Under the pieces are notes generated by a model. The model made no database searches. It saw only the letters and a program-made list of their open reading frames with translations, and had not been told where the DNA came from. Position numbers and translations under genes: made by a program. A stretch of 64,000 bases of DNA from Helicostylum pulchrum (taxonomy: Eukaryota > Mucoromycota > Mucoromycetes > Mucorales > Mucoraceae), in contig JAIXMO010000003.1 in NCBI GenBank assembly GCA_025677825.1, positions 744,001-808,000 of the forward strand. The letters run 5' to 3'. Shown one piece after another: positions 22,166 through 32,542 of the stretch (position 1 is its first letter; each line of letters starts with the position of its first letter).

Positions 22166-23446
22166 ATGCCAGCAGGTAGTTTTTTTTTGTTACTTTTTAT
22201 TATAATTTTTTTTACCAAAACCCAATTTTTTTTTTTCTATATATTTTTTTTTAAATACAACAGTTGTAAAATATGATATTGTTAACGTTTATTTGACATA
22301 GGATACGGTAACAATGTTTCGCATAAAAAGGATCACGCGCCAAAGAGAAAGAGATCTAGAAGTCGAAGTGGAGGAGTAGATGGAAAAGACGATTTGAATT
22401 ATGTTGATGAAGACAGTGACTTATCTTCAGGAGATGAAGCAAACCATACAAGTGATGTTGATTTTCATGCACAGTTAAACGATGGTCAACATCATACAAG
22501 AAAGAGAGGTAGACCTAAATCCCATCAACCTGCAAGGGAAGAAAGGGGTAAATCAGCTTCAGTGCCTTTAGCTACTACTACTAGAGCATATACACCACCT
22601 GTTATTCCAACAGGATACATTAGTGAATACGATGAATCTGGTGAAACTAAAGTAGACAAGTATGGTAGATTATTAGGAGGTAAAAAGAAAAGAATATTTT
22701 TTTATTCATGTAATGTATTTAGTAACCCAATTTTGAAATTCGTAATAATAGGTCGTGAATATCGAGTACCTACGTTTAAATTACCCACAAGAGATGATAC
22801 ATTATTTATGTTTTCAAAGGATCCAGCAGCACTATTAGGATTTCGCGATAGTTTTGTGTTTTTAAAAAAGAATCCCAAGCTATTAAAAGTTCATATTGAT
22901 AATGTAGAAAAGGGGTACTTGGTAGATTCAAACTTATTACGATCAACATTCCGTACGCGTGAAATATCTGTTGTTACAGCCAGATCTGTATTTAAACAAT
23001 TTGGACATCGTATTGTAAAGAGAGGACGTAAAGGTAGAGACGATTATTATTATACAGAAGAAGTGGACGATGAAGAAGAACAATCCGAAGAAGAAATAGT
23101 ATCAAAGGAACTGGTTGAAAAACCAGTGCCAGCAAGCACATTTTTACCTCAAGCAGTTCACGTAGGTAAAAATAATTTACAACATAAATTAACTGCACAA
23201 GACACAATTGTCAATGATTTGAATTGGATGCATAATGCTGCAGTCTCTGCTAGACAATTCAACACCTCTTTATTCTCTTACCGTCGGTCTAATCCTACCA
23301 ATTATGATTTACTCACAAATGTATATCAAATACCTGAAAATAAGCAAACTCTTCGAGATACTGGTTTAATTATGCCTGAAAAGAACGAAATAAATGAATC
23401 AGATACCCTTGAGCATGGTGCTTCCATTATGGATCTTTTACATTAA
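22166..23446 (+). CDS. Chromatin-remodelling complex subunit, Rsc7/Swp82 family
   Basis: Three exons: 22166-22175 (MPAG), 22302-22679 and 22752-23446. The 72-nt second intron has no stop and keeps frame. It is recognisable because it interrupts the conserved block GRLLGG/REYRVPTFKLP and starts GTAAAA and ends AATAG. The N-terminal 100 residues are basic and acidic low-complexity, with an AT-hook-like RKRGRPKSH. The Rsc7/Swp82 domain follows: GYISEYDESGETKVDKYGRL, LFMFSKDPAALLGFRDSF, FLKKNPKLLKVHI, LLRSTFRTREISVVTARS, VFKQFGHRIVKRGRKGRDDY. The tail contains YDLLTNVYQIPENKQTLRDTG. The family is a subunit of SWI/SNF and RSC nucleosome remodellers in the nucleus. About 395 residues. It ends 46 bp from the convergent UBC7 gene. 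Confidence 0.88.
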
Positions 23447-23492
23447 TATTATATATATTTCTTTTTTTTTCTCTTTCTATCTTTTTTTTTTA

Positions 23493-24363
23493 TTATAACC
23501 CTAATGTTTTTCTAGCATTTTCACGTACAATTTCATTGTATCTTTCACGATCCGTTCTCCATATTTTCTATCCACCCAAAAAAAAAAAATTAACAAATAA
23601 ATAAAAGCTTTTTTTTTTCACATGTTAACGTTTATACTTACACATGCATCAATATTAGCTCCACTTTCATCATTAGGTTCTATTACGTACACAATCAATT
23701 AATGCCATAAAGATATATATATATATGTGTGTATGTGCCTGTGCGTATATAATCCTTACCTGCCAACATACTGACAACACTTAATAAAATCTTTTCAACA
23801 CTTTGAACAGGACTCCATCGCTCGGAACTACTTTCGTACATATTGGGATCATCTCCTGGAGGATGCAAGATGGAAATGCAAACTACTCCGTTTGTATAGA
23901 CATTAGGGTGGAAGAAATCGCAGGTGAATCGCATACTAGGTGGACTTAAAGGATAGTCTTTAGGGAATGTTAATGTAGCTGGAAATAATCCACCTTCAAA
24001 GGGAGTTCCTTCTGGACCACTTTTTTTTTTCCTTCTTTGTTAGTTATCTTGGACGTTTTTTTTTTACACTTATTAAAAACTTACGCAATAAGTGCTTCCC
24101 ATTCAAAGAAGTTGTTCTCATCGATAGGTCCTATAATTGAATAATTTAGTTTTGTATAACAAAAGAAACTCGTTTTAATCGTTAATCTAACCTGCAGTGA
24201 TTCCTTCTGGTGCATTCAAAGTTAACTCTTTTTTTTTTGATATTTTTTTTTAGAAAAAAGGGTTAGTAACAAAAAGAGAAATAATTGGCAGACGGTATTT
24301 ACCTCTGTATTCCGTCATAAGACGCTTTAATGCTGTGGACCCAGTTGTTCTATTGGCGTACAT
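23493..24363 (-). CDS. UBC7: Ubiquitin-conjugating enzyme E2, Ubc7/UBE2G2 type
   Basis: Six exons: 24363-24303, about 24229-24192, about 24132-24086, about 24019-23761, about 23678-23642 and about 23573-23493. They give about 170 residues: [86 protein letters not shown]. The catalytic Cys sits in [15 protein letters not shown]. The following [20 protein letters not shown] includes the acidic loop insert that marks Ubc7/UBE2G2. The protein ends [19 protein letters not shown] ... KTLGL. The enzyme acts at the ER in ERAD with RING ligases such as Hrd1 and gp78 homologues. The extra N-terminal residues MYANRT are modest. All introns are 50-80 nt. Confidence 0.93.
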
Positions 24364-24719
24364 TTTCTTTTTTCTTGTATAAATAAAAAAGAAAGGAAAA
24401 GAAAGAAAAAGAAGGAGTGGTTATTTTTTTATATATGATATATGTTGCGTTTTTATTGGTCAAGTCTGGCACAATGAAGCCCAGTAACACGGTTAAGAAA
24501 AAGGTACAAAGCAAAGGACCAAAAAAAAAAAAAAAGGAGTTCCACACAAGTAAAAAGTCTTTAAAAAAAAGGGAAAAAGATTTCCTTATTATAAATAAAA
24601 GTATCCTTGGTAAGTAGGTATGAGAAGATGCAAAAATGAAATGTATGTTTATTCGGTTTATGAAGTGATGAAGTGATGAAAGTGTATGTTGTTTTTTTTA
24701 AAAAAAAGAATATATTAAA

Positions 24720-24884
24720 CTAGTCTTGAGCGTCAATGCAAAGACCGTTGGAGCACATGGAACCAGAGGGACACTGACCATTGACACAAGGCTCATCAGT
24801 ACCACCACTTTGAGCTTGAACTAAGAGTGCAGTAGAGCAAACGAGAGCTAAAACCATAAAGTATTTCTTAAAGAGAGAAGCCAT
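24720..24884 (-). CDS. Small secreted Cys-rich protein (54 aa)
   Basis: ATG at 24884 gives MASLFKKYFMVLALVCSTAL followed by LVQAQSGGTDEPCVNGQCPS and GSMCSNGLCIDAQD. A classic signal peptide (basic start, hydrophobic core, VQA-Q cleavage site) precedes a mature peptide of about 30 residues with four cysteines in C-x4-C-x5-C-x4-C spacing (CVNGQCPSGSMCSNGLC). Such 'C-x-N-G-x-C' motifs are common in small secreted fungal proteins. TATATAAATA-like sequence at about 24960 lies upstream. The stop is at 24720. An effector-like or defence role is speculative. The longer upstream frame (to 25025) crosses an in-frame promoter region and is not favoured. Confidence 0.65.
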   Translation of the reverse strand: MASLFKKYFMVLALVCSTALLVQAQSGGTDEPCVNGQCPSGSMCSNGLCIDAQD

Positions 24885-25359
24885 TTTTGTTGTTGTATAG
24901 AATAAAATGAGAATTGAATAATATAAAAAAAAAAAATTGCAGGATAAATCCTGGTATTTATATACTCGATTTAAATTTTTTTTTTTTGTCAGTAATATAT
25001 AAATTAATAACGGGATGCAGGGCAAATACTTTTTTTGACGTAAATTAACTGATAACCCTATCGGAATGCGATTTAATACATCCGTTCCCTCTAACCAGTC
25101 TCGGAATTCTTTTTTTGATTTCTCAATTTAAGTATGCAAGGTCATCAAATTACTGCAATGTCCTGTAAAAAGGGGATATAGTGGATCTTTAGCTCTTTTT
25201 TTATGACGAATTACGACGCATTTTTTTCTAATTGCATGAGTGTAGAAAATTTATATCTTTTCTTAGTTACTCATGAGTATGAACATATAATAGTAACAAG
25301 TAGGGGTTTTTATTTATTAATATAAGAAGTAGGTATAGTACTATACATAATACAAATTA

Positions 25360-25933
25360 TCATGATACCATTTTCTTGGTTATATCTTTTGTTTCGTCGT
25401 TGATACTTTTTTTGAGCCCATCCTTCATGTTTTTCAAGGGCCAGTCTTCGCAATTTGATAACTGCAGCTGCTGGAACATGAAGCAGGTTCCAAACTGCGC
25501 GACCTTTTCCCCTAAAAATACAGCCACTTCAATAAGGAAGCGGGCATATTTCGTATCATTGTTGTTGATCATCTCTTTCGCATTACGAAACCCAGAAGGT
25601 CTAACAACGCCAGCGAAGAGGTTCGACGCGATAGAATACAAGAACGATTCGTGAACTTCCTCAGCTGTCACACTTTCTCTCGTTGTGAAAAGATGCATTA
25701 TTTTGGAAGCGAAATGTGATAGCTTGACTTTTTGTTAAGTTGACTTTTATGGTCGGCAAATTCTGTCGGCATAATAGGCAAGAATCCAACAAATGGTATC
25801 CACAAAGACGATGACTGACTTTGGGAATATAGTTATTTAAAATTCGTGGCGTTTTTATCAGCTCTACTTCGTTTGAGGGCGTGTGAATGGATCTGGCTGT
25901 CATGATCCCAGTTTTCCAATTTTTCAACGACAA
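25360..25933 (-). pseudogene. Degenerate duplicated ORF, copy D1
   Basis: Two overlapping minus-strand frames form one broken protein. The first (25933-25661) has MSLKNWKTGIMTARSIHTPS and LIKTPRILNNYIPKVSHRLC. The second (25698-25360) has MHLFTTRESVTAEEVHESFL, VVRPSGFRNAKEMINNND, ARFLIEVAVFLGEKVAQFG and QLQLSNCEDWPLKNMKDGL. A homologous pair with the same frame shift occurs at 30924-31440. There the joining frame shows GFSSIVPTEFADHKSRLN between the two parts, and the equivalent joining frame here ends in a stop. I do not recognise the domain. The layout recalls the C-terminal part of fungal DDE-type transposases with a 'PTEF' segment, but this is weak. Confidence in decay is higher than in identity. 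Confidence 0.45.
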
Positions 25934-26302
25934 GAAAAACTTCTTTTGAAAGATGTGCTTATATATGACTTCATTTTTAAAAGAAGTCTATTTATCAATA
26001 CTTACTACTTTGTTTCGCACACAGGTAACTGATAGTCATCATCGTCGCATTATTTGGCCACATCGTTAATCTTTTCTTTAAAATGTCTTCGGTTACTTTT
26101 AGACTGTTATTAAAGCTCTATATATTCACATCATGATTAATGTGTTCATCATCATCACAAATGTCAGTGGTATTTCTCTATTAATATTTATTTAATAGTT
26201 TATATATGTTTAAATACTGAGAAATACTATAATACTGGTTTATAATGGTATTACATACCTTTCTTTATACTGACGTCGAAGTATTTGCACGGACAGATAT
26301 CC

Positions 26303-26557
26303 TCAAGCACTTCCCATCCACAGACAGCAAAAGTTTCTCCCGTCAGCGCCTCGGCGTACAAAGACTGGTGTCTGACTGCTTGCACCATGACCACAACGAT
26401 TTTTAGGGATCATAGTATGGTCAAGTTCATCAAGAGCTACAATCGCACTATCAGCAGATAACCTCGACATCACGAGAAACTTGCCAAAGTTGGTGTGTAT
26501 CACGGACATATAACGCAAGGAGCAAAGTTCGCTAATCTTGTCGAGTTTATATTGCAC
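26303..26557 (-). other. Isolated ORF, unidentified
   Basis: An 84-codon minus-strand frame (MQYKLDKISELCSLRYMSVI ... MIPKNRCGHGASSQTPVFVR) lies just upstream of D1 on the same strand and may be another part of the same decayed gene. No homologue is seen near the second copy D2 and there is no clear splice site. Low support. Confidence 0.25.
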
Positions 26558-26966
26558 GACAAGCTGATACTTCTTTCGTTAATGGGTTTTACTTCTTTGC
26601 ATGCTAGTTTTATTTTGTTTTTTAAGTTTTTTCTGCTTCGTCTTAAGTTTTGAAGTGTTTGATGTACAATTTGACGACTTCTGGTTTACTCTGGCAAAAC
26701 TTAGATAGATTTGCGTATTTTACAGCCTTTGAACTTGTAAATATTTTTATCTCTACATAAGTAACATTGCAAGAGGGTTCTAATAAATATCCATTTAGAA
26801 GTTTTAAACGTTATTGCGTGAGTTGGTACCATCAAGTATATCTGACATTGTTCAAATATGTTTTCAAAAGACTTGATTCACGAAACTTAAAATAGAAGGT
26901 GCGTCAGGATTAGACGTGCCTTTATAATAAGAGTCGAAAACAAGTAGCCCATAATAATTTAGCAGA

Positions 26967-27310
26967 TCTTATGGCCTTGTGCTAACTTATGCCTGGCGGT
27001 TGCTTTAGGCTGAACCGTATCATTTTGTACCAACAAAGGAAAACAAAAATGCTAACAAAAAATGCAGAATAATATACGAATATTTAAGATATACGCTCCC
27101 TCAAAAAAGCTCACATAAAAAAAAATACCTACTGATGGTTTGCATTTAATGAAAAAGAAGAAGAAAAGTGATTTATCTGACTATCCTAAAAAAAAAAGAT
27201 GGAACAAGTACACCTTGGGCTGATAAAATAGTCACTTTTATTCATGTGATATATTTCATAAAATAAATAATTATTGGATTGATAAAATAGCGGGTCTATT
27301 TGCTCATGCG
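26967..27310. repeat. Dispersed repeats R2 (copy 2) and R1-related, mixed orientation
   Basis: 26967-27010 matches R2 at 17113-17165. The following 27210-27260 (CTTGGGCTGATAAAATAGTCAC...CATGTGAT) is the reverse complement of an R1 internal stretch near 16918-16955. 27280-27310 (AAAATAGCGGGTCTATTTGCTCATG) matches 58488-58515. The pieces show nested or rearranged repeats in front of kelch gene K1. Confidence 0.45.
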
Positions 27311-28432
27311 ATCTATTTAATGTAGGCACACGTCTACAACTTGTTGCTAAAACTTATTTAACAAACCAAAAATGTCTCAGGTGTCATATAAATAGAACGC
27401 GTACTAAGAAGTCCCCATGAATAAAGAGGAATATGTTCGAGCAATAAGCACAAGCTGTTTAATATAAACGTACACTAAAATGGAATATATAATAGTTTAC
27501 GTGAAATATTAAACCGTGTATTAGTTTAATAAAAGAATAAAGAAAAAAACCAAATTGAACAATATCAAAATTAATCAAAGCAACAGGTATAAATATAGAA
27601 AAAAAAGTGGAGATAATTAAATTTGATTTACAAAATCGATACATAGAGCCTTTGTATTAAGATAAGCATATAAAAAAAATATAAGAAGGGGTGAATAAAA
27701 TGAGTGAATATAAAAGGGTATATAAAATGAATGTAAACGGTAAGGTTTCAAAGGAAGGAATAAAGATGTGAGCGTAAATTATGAGGTTTTAAAGGAAGGA
27801 GTATAAAAATGAACGTAAATGAGTATATGAAAATAAGTGTGAAATGACATAAAATAAACATAAAAAGGGGCATATAAGAAGGATCGTCTATTTACTATGT
27901 ATCTCACCAATAATAAAACGGTAGTACAACAGTAATAAAAGAAAATCAAAAATATTATTCTCAGCAACTTCATTTGTCTGATGACCTTTATTTTGGTGCT
28001 AATAGCAGCACTAATATCTCTACCACGAGTAATCCATAAAGATCTAAAAAAATAGACCTGTTGCAACCTTTATACTTTAAGAGAATAAATAAACTACTTT
28101 ACACTAGTTAGTGCTCCTAAGAGAAAAACAACGAAAGTATATTACTACATCTCGTAGAGAAACCTATAAATATAGTGACTGAGGTTTATCGCTATACCTT
28201 CCAAAAACATAATTTGTCCCCAGTATTACATTATACACGTATCTGGATTTGGAACTTCCAAAAATATCGTTTGCGTAGGTACTATTTGCATCAAAATAAG
28301 TTAGTCGTTGTTGTGAAAGGTTACACCGCTGCTTCTATGAAAACCAAAGCTATGTAGGAAAGAAAACAATCACTCTTCTTTCTTGCTCTTCGAAAAAAAA
28401 TATAATAAAAAGATAAAACTTATTTTAACGAT
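27311..28432. other. Upstream region of kelch gene K1
   Basis: No gene is seen. The DNA is very AT-rich. Parts resemble the regions upstream of K2 (33590-34429) and, inverted, K5 (63081-63650). For example, the AAAACCTAT..ATTACTACATCTCGT-like stretch, the 'GTTACAC(C/T)GCTGCTTCTA' block at about 28319-28340, and the 'TCACTCTTCTT..CTTGCTCTTCGAAAAAA' block just before the start are shared. Duplication units therefore include about 1 kb of 5' DNA, with probable promoter elements. Confidence 0.5.
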
Positions 28433-30562
28433 ATGACAAAGTCATCACTGATAATTTTTTCTCTGGTGGCATGTTTTACTTATGCTTTAGCAGGTGATAT
28501 TATAGCATCTCGCTCTTTTCCATGTAAATACGATCTTTTTTTAGAAGGGGGCTTCTTTTTTAAAAAAAAAGCTAAAATATAATAGATGTACTGATTTTAT
28601 TTTATTTTTGGTTTCATACTTATACATAGCTTGCGGCTACGTTGGTGAAAAGATTTATTGTTGGGGAGGAGATACTTCTCCAGAATTGAATTCAAAATTA
28701 ACGTTGGATGAAGACCTTTATTCTCTAGATATTAATGCTTTTTCTGGGCGAAAAAGTGATATTCTAATTAGTCAGTGGAATAAGATAGTACCCGAAGTTC
28801 GCTTTTGGATAGGACAGCGAGGAACACCGACATCAATTGTGTTATCCGATGGAAAACGTTTTATGATTCAAGGAGGTTTTAAGACAGGTCCATTTAAGTA
28901 TTTAAACCAGACAATCATTTATGATACTTCCTCAAATACATGGGCGGCGGGTAGTCCGTATACAGTGGATAACGTAGGAGTAAAACAGATGTAAGATCTC
29001 AATAACATGTTATTTACGTATACTTTACTTATGTTTTTACTGCTAAATTATTTTCTTATAGTTATTCATCGACCGCTGTTAACTTGCCAAATGGTCTGGT
29101 TGGATTTTATGGTGGATTCGAACAGTAAATATTTCTTTAGCTGAAGTTTGATCCATTACTAATTTTTTTTTTCTTAGATACGCAAATATCTCTGCCCCCG
29201 AGATTTCTGGCAATGGAAATACAGTGACTTTCGATAATAATAATTTATCCTATGTTGGATTCAATCGCCTTACAACGCATAATACCGACTCAGGCGTAAA
29301 TATATATATATTTTTTTTTGCTCAGAAAAAAGAAAAAAAAAGTCCATCATTTAACATACTTTCAAATCAGACATGGGCTCCTTTTTCTCCTCAAGCTAGT
29401 ACTCTTTTAGATTTCTATCCTACCTCTCAAACGGCTACAATTAATCCTAGTACTGGTAAAGTATACTATCTTGGAGGTACCTACTACACTACTACAAATA
29501 ACTGGGTACCAATCAGAATACCCTTTAGTTGGGCTGTGGTTTTTGACACTAAATCTGGTACCTGGTCAAATGAGACACTGGGAGGAGATATCCCCACAAC
29601 CAGAATGTATCATACAGCCGACCTATGTATGTAGCCGACGTATTTCTTCTGGCTATCTTTTTAAATCTAATAATTATTTATAGTACCAAATTCACAAGAT
29701 ATCATTCTCTATGGAGGTTCCGAGGATGGTAAAGCAGGTACGAGCATTTATAAAATAGACTTCATAATACTCGTGACTCAATTAAAAGTTATAGCATCTA
29801 GTAGTTTCTGCTATACCTTGAATTTAGAGACTAATACTTGGACTAAGCATGACAATGTCAATGTTCCTGCATATTTAAGTGGGCCGAGATTCAGTCATTC
29901 AGGTACAAATTTCGTATAGAAAGTCATAAAACACTATTATAGGTCATTTAACACCATCTTTATCGAATATAGCTGTTTTAGTAGATACCACATTATTTAT
30001 TTTATTTGGAAGAGGTATCGATGGTGCATTAACTCCGTCATTAATTACTATTGACGTTTCAAGTGCCTCGAATATTCTCTATACCCCTAATTATGCTTCT
30101 AACGGAGCCACTAATTCGAATAAATCTGGTGGATTAAGCAAAGGAGCCATTGGAGGAATTACAGCAGGTGCCATTGTTATTGTAGGTACAGATAAAGTTA
30201 TTTAAACACGTTTAATTAATATAATATTCTTTTAGGGTTTGGGTATTATCGCTTTTGTATTTTTCTACCTTCGGCGTCAAAAGAGAGCAAAGGGACAAGA
30301 CAGCACACATGAGCATATGTCTGTTAATTGGGATGAGATTGAAAATCACTATAAAGAAGTACCGGCTGCCAAATCAAATTTTCCACAATTCACGGATGCT
30401 ACAGAAATAACTAGAAATACAGGTGAGGCCTACTCCTCTCCTAGTTATACTGAAACCACAGCAGTAGACCATAACGGCTTTTATCACTCTGCAAATAGAG
30501 ACCCAGTTAGTGCAGTCAAGCCTTCTGTTATTTCGGCCAATGTAAAACCTAACGCAAAATAA
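28433..30562 (+). CDS. Kelch-repeat type I membrane protein K1
   Basis: About nine exons, about 540 residues. Exon 1 (28433-28523) is a signal peptide, MTKSSLIIFSLVACFTYALA, then GDIIASRSFP. Exon 2 (28630-28990) has CGYVGEKIYCWGGD and ISQWNKIVPEV and FMIQGGF. Later exons carry VNLPNGLVGFYGGFEQ, KVYYLGGTYYTTTNNW, TTRMYHTADL, QDIILYGGSEDG and LFILFGRGIDG. These are kelch blades with paired glycines and a W about six residues on, consistent with a beta-propeller like galactose oxidase/kelch ectodomains. A glycine-rich stalk (GGLSKGAIGGITAGAIVIV) runs into the transmembrane segment GLGIIAFVFFYLRRQK and a tail of about 95 residues. The tail has VNWDEIENHYKEVPAA, conserved in all five copies. Likely a surface receptor or cell-wall sensor; the ligand is unknown. 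Confidence 0.8.
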
Positions 30563-30923
30563 GTAATATTATACTGTTTTTGGTGTAAAATATTGGCGCT
30601 ATAACTTTATTTATAACGTATACAATTTTTTTTATAATAATAACAACTACAAATATGTTTTTCAAAAAATCCATAGTTTTATTGAGACTAAATATAAAAC
30701 ACTGTGTTTATGCGATCCTAGTAAATACCAAAGTTTTGGTGTTTTTCCCCAGTGCTACTATATAACTATAAAGAGGAGTTTTTTTCCCTTTCGTTTCCGT
30801 TTAAATATATATATATATATTTAGACCTATTTCCAGGAGAGAATAATGGGAGGTACTTCACAGTACAAATTATATTGCCACCGTTTTCTTGAGGATCTCT
30901 TTATCCTTGCTGGTGATCTGTTT
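30563..30923. other. 3' region of K1
   Basis: No gene is seen. It has a likely 3' UTR ('ACTGTTTTTGGTGTAAAATATTGGCGCT', shared with the other kelch genes in this position), AT-rich DNA and a TATATATATATATA run at about 30807-30821. Confidence 0.5.
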
Positions 30924-31440
30924 CTAAAGCCCATCCTTCATGATTTTCAAGGGCCAGTCTTCGTGGTTCGACAATTGTAATTGCTGGAACATGTAGCAAA
31001 TTACCAACTGCGCAACTTTTACCTCTAAGAATGCAGCTATTTCAATGAGGAAACGGGCATGTTTGGTACCATTGTTGTCGATCATCTTTTTCATCTCACG
31101 AAAACCCAAAGGATTAATGAGGCCGGCAAAGAGGTTCAACGCAAGGAAAATAAGAAACATTCATGAACTTCTGCGACTGTAACTCTTTCGCGGGTCGCAC
31201 AAAGTTGCATTACTTTCGATGCAAAATGGAATAGCTTAAAGTTTTTATTAAGTCGACTTTTATGGTCGGCAAATTCTGTCGGCACAATAGACGAGAATCC
31301 AACAAATGGTATCCCCAAAGACGATGACTGTCTTCGGGAATATAGTTGTTCAACATTCGTGGCGTTTTGATCAGTTTTACTTCATTCGAGGGCGTGTGAA
31401 TGGATCTGGCTGGCATAATCCCAGCTTTCCCATTTTTCAA
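30924..31440 (-). pseudogene. Degenerate duplicated ORF, copy D2
   Basis: Homologue of D1 (25360-25933) in the same orientation relative to the kelch array. It has MKNGKAGIMPARSIHTPSNE and LIKTPRMLNNYIPEDSHRLW in one frame (31440-31210). The second frame (31318 down) has IPFVGFSSIVPTEFADHKSR and MQLCATRERVTVAEVHECFL. A third frame (31160-30924) has LNLFAGLINPLGFREMKKMI and ARFLIEIAAFLEVKVAQL. Three frames are needed to read one protein, so it is inactive or has unrecognised introns. Together with D1 it marks the boundary of the unit carrying a kelch gene. Identity unknown. Confidence 0.45.
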
Positions 31441-31573
31441 CGAAGATGTGAGATACCCTTCATCACGTACAGGGATTCTGCTACTAGAACTTCAAAAAGA
31501 AACCCCAAAATATGGACAGCTCGTAATATTGGTTCTTTCCCATATATGATTTACAACTTACTGTTGCGTTTTA

Positions 31574-31792
31574 TTATTGACTAGGGGGCACTGTGGTGGT
31601 AAGTTGGAAACTAATCAAGATTATAAAAATGTTAATAAAAAAATATTGTTTAAAGCAGTTACACTCTTCTATGAATATACTTTCGTGTTTTTTAATATGA
31701 TTATATAAAGTGGTGCGATTAGTCTTGTCTTCTTGACAGACATGGCAATGAAATGTGCACAATGCACAATACATAAGTTCAACAGAAGACAA
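31574..31792 (-). pseudogene. C2H2 zinc-finger fragment upstream of D2
   Basis: A 72-codon frame opens MSSVELMYCALCTFHCHVCQ and contains one consensus C2H2 finger, C-x2-C-x12-H-x3-H (CHVC ... HIKKH). It is followed by ESIFIEECNC and a hydrophobic end likely from readthrough. Single N-terminal C2H2 fingers head several fungal DDE transposase families, and this sits just upstream of D2 on the same strand. It may be the N-terminus of the same decayed element. The pairing is inference. Confidence 0.35.
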
Positions 31793-31884
31793 AGAGAAGG
31801 GATACTACTAAAACAGGAAGGATTTCTCAATCTCCTAAATTCTCTTGATGATCAGTTAATACGGCTGTGAAGACTTTATAGATG

Positions 31885-32542
31885 ACTCTAAAAAAAAGTT
31901 GGTCAAATATTTTTTTAATACGTAAGTAAAGGATGCTTACAGAATAGTTTAATAGTCGATCAAGCGTATCATCTTTAATAAAGCTACGGAGATCGTCGTC
32001 GTCAGAGGGAAAGAACATGTTCTTTTCAGTAAGTTTTTTAGCAACGATTACATCTTCGTAGCTTGATATACTGTAAACGAATCCTGTAAAACCGACAATA
32101 TCAACTCCGAGAATAGCTAATATTAGCAGCGAAAATAAGATTGATCTTGCATCCTACAATGTTTTTTTGGTGAGCGCCGTATTCGTATTCATTTAATTGA
32201 CGATCATTTTTTGACGAGGCACTCCAAATTTCTCTTCTAAAATTTAGGTAGGTCAGTCAATAGACGCTTAGAAAACCTTTAACGATCTGTCAGTTCACCT
32301 TTTTAAGATTACTTTCGATTTTCTGAAAAGAATTTGGAAAATACTTTTCCGATAGCTACCATAATCTTCTTTTGAAGATTATAACAGTCCAACTAACGAA
32401 ACTGGCTGTATTTAACTATTTTAAAAAGTTAGAAAATATACTTTTACTAAATACACAATTATTAAACTAACATGACTTCGTAAATGTCGAGGATTTTTAA
32501 CTTTAGTACGTCACGATCTTCCAGGTCATTCGCGTAGACCAT
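31885..32542 (-). pseudogene. Possible broken small membrane-protein gene
   Basis: On the minus strand ATG at 32542 gives MVYANDLEDRDVLKLKILDI then YEVM before a GTTAGT donor. Further down, SASSKNDRQLNEYEYGAHQK leads into a membrane segment, ILFSLLILAILGVDIVGFTG, and FPSDDDDLRSFIKDDTLDRL ending at a TCT-GTAAGC donor near 31939. Joining the polar and membrane parts needs removal of one G at about 32156, so either a frameshift or an intron ending at TGTAG is present. A further exon gives a quick stop. No domain is recognised. A related stretch of DNA occurs at 58205-58300, so this too belongs to a duplicated block. Confidence 0.35.

Noticed and set aside
22394..23446. Single 350-codon frame taken as the whole RSC7 gene
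   Set aside because: It reads through an intron and misses the upstream exon; the three-exon model restores the conserved GRLLGG-REYRV block and the MPAGYGNN start.
27459..28066. Minus-strand ORFs rich in F, Y and I upstream of K1
   Set aside because: AT-rich frames in a block duplicated as 5' flank of kelch genes; not conserved as frames in the other copies.
29471..29683. 70-codon ORFs repeated at 29471 and 35431
   Set aside because: Out-of-frame shadows of kelch exons in the converted tract; useful only as a marker of identity.
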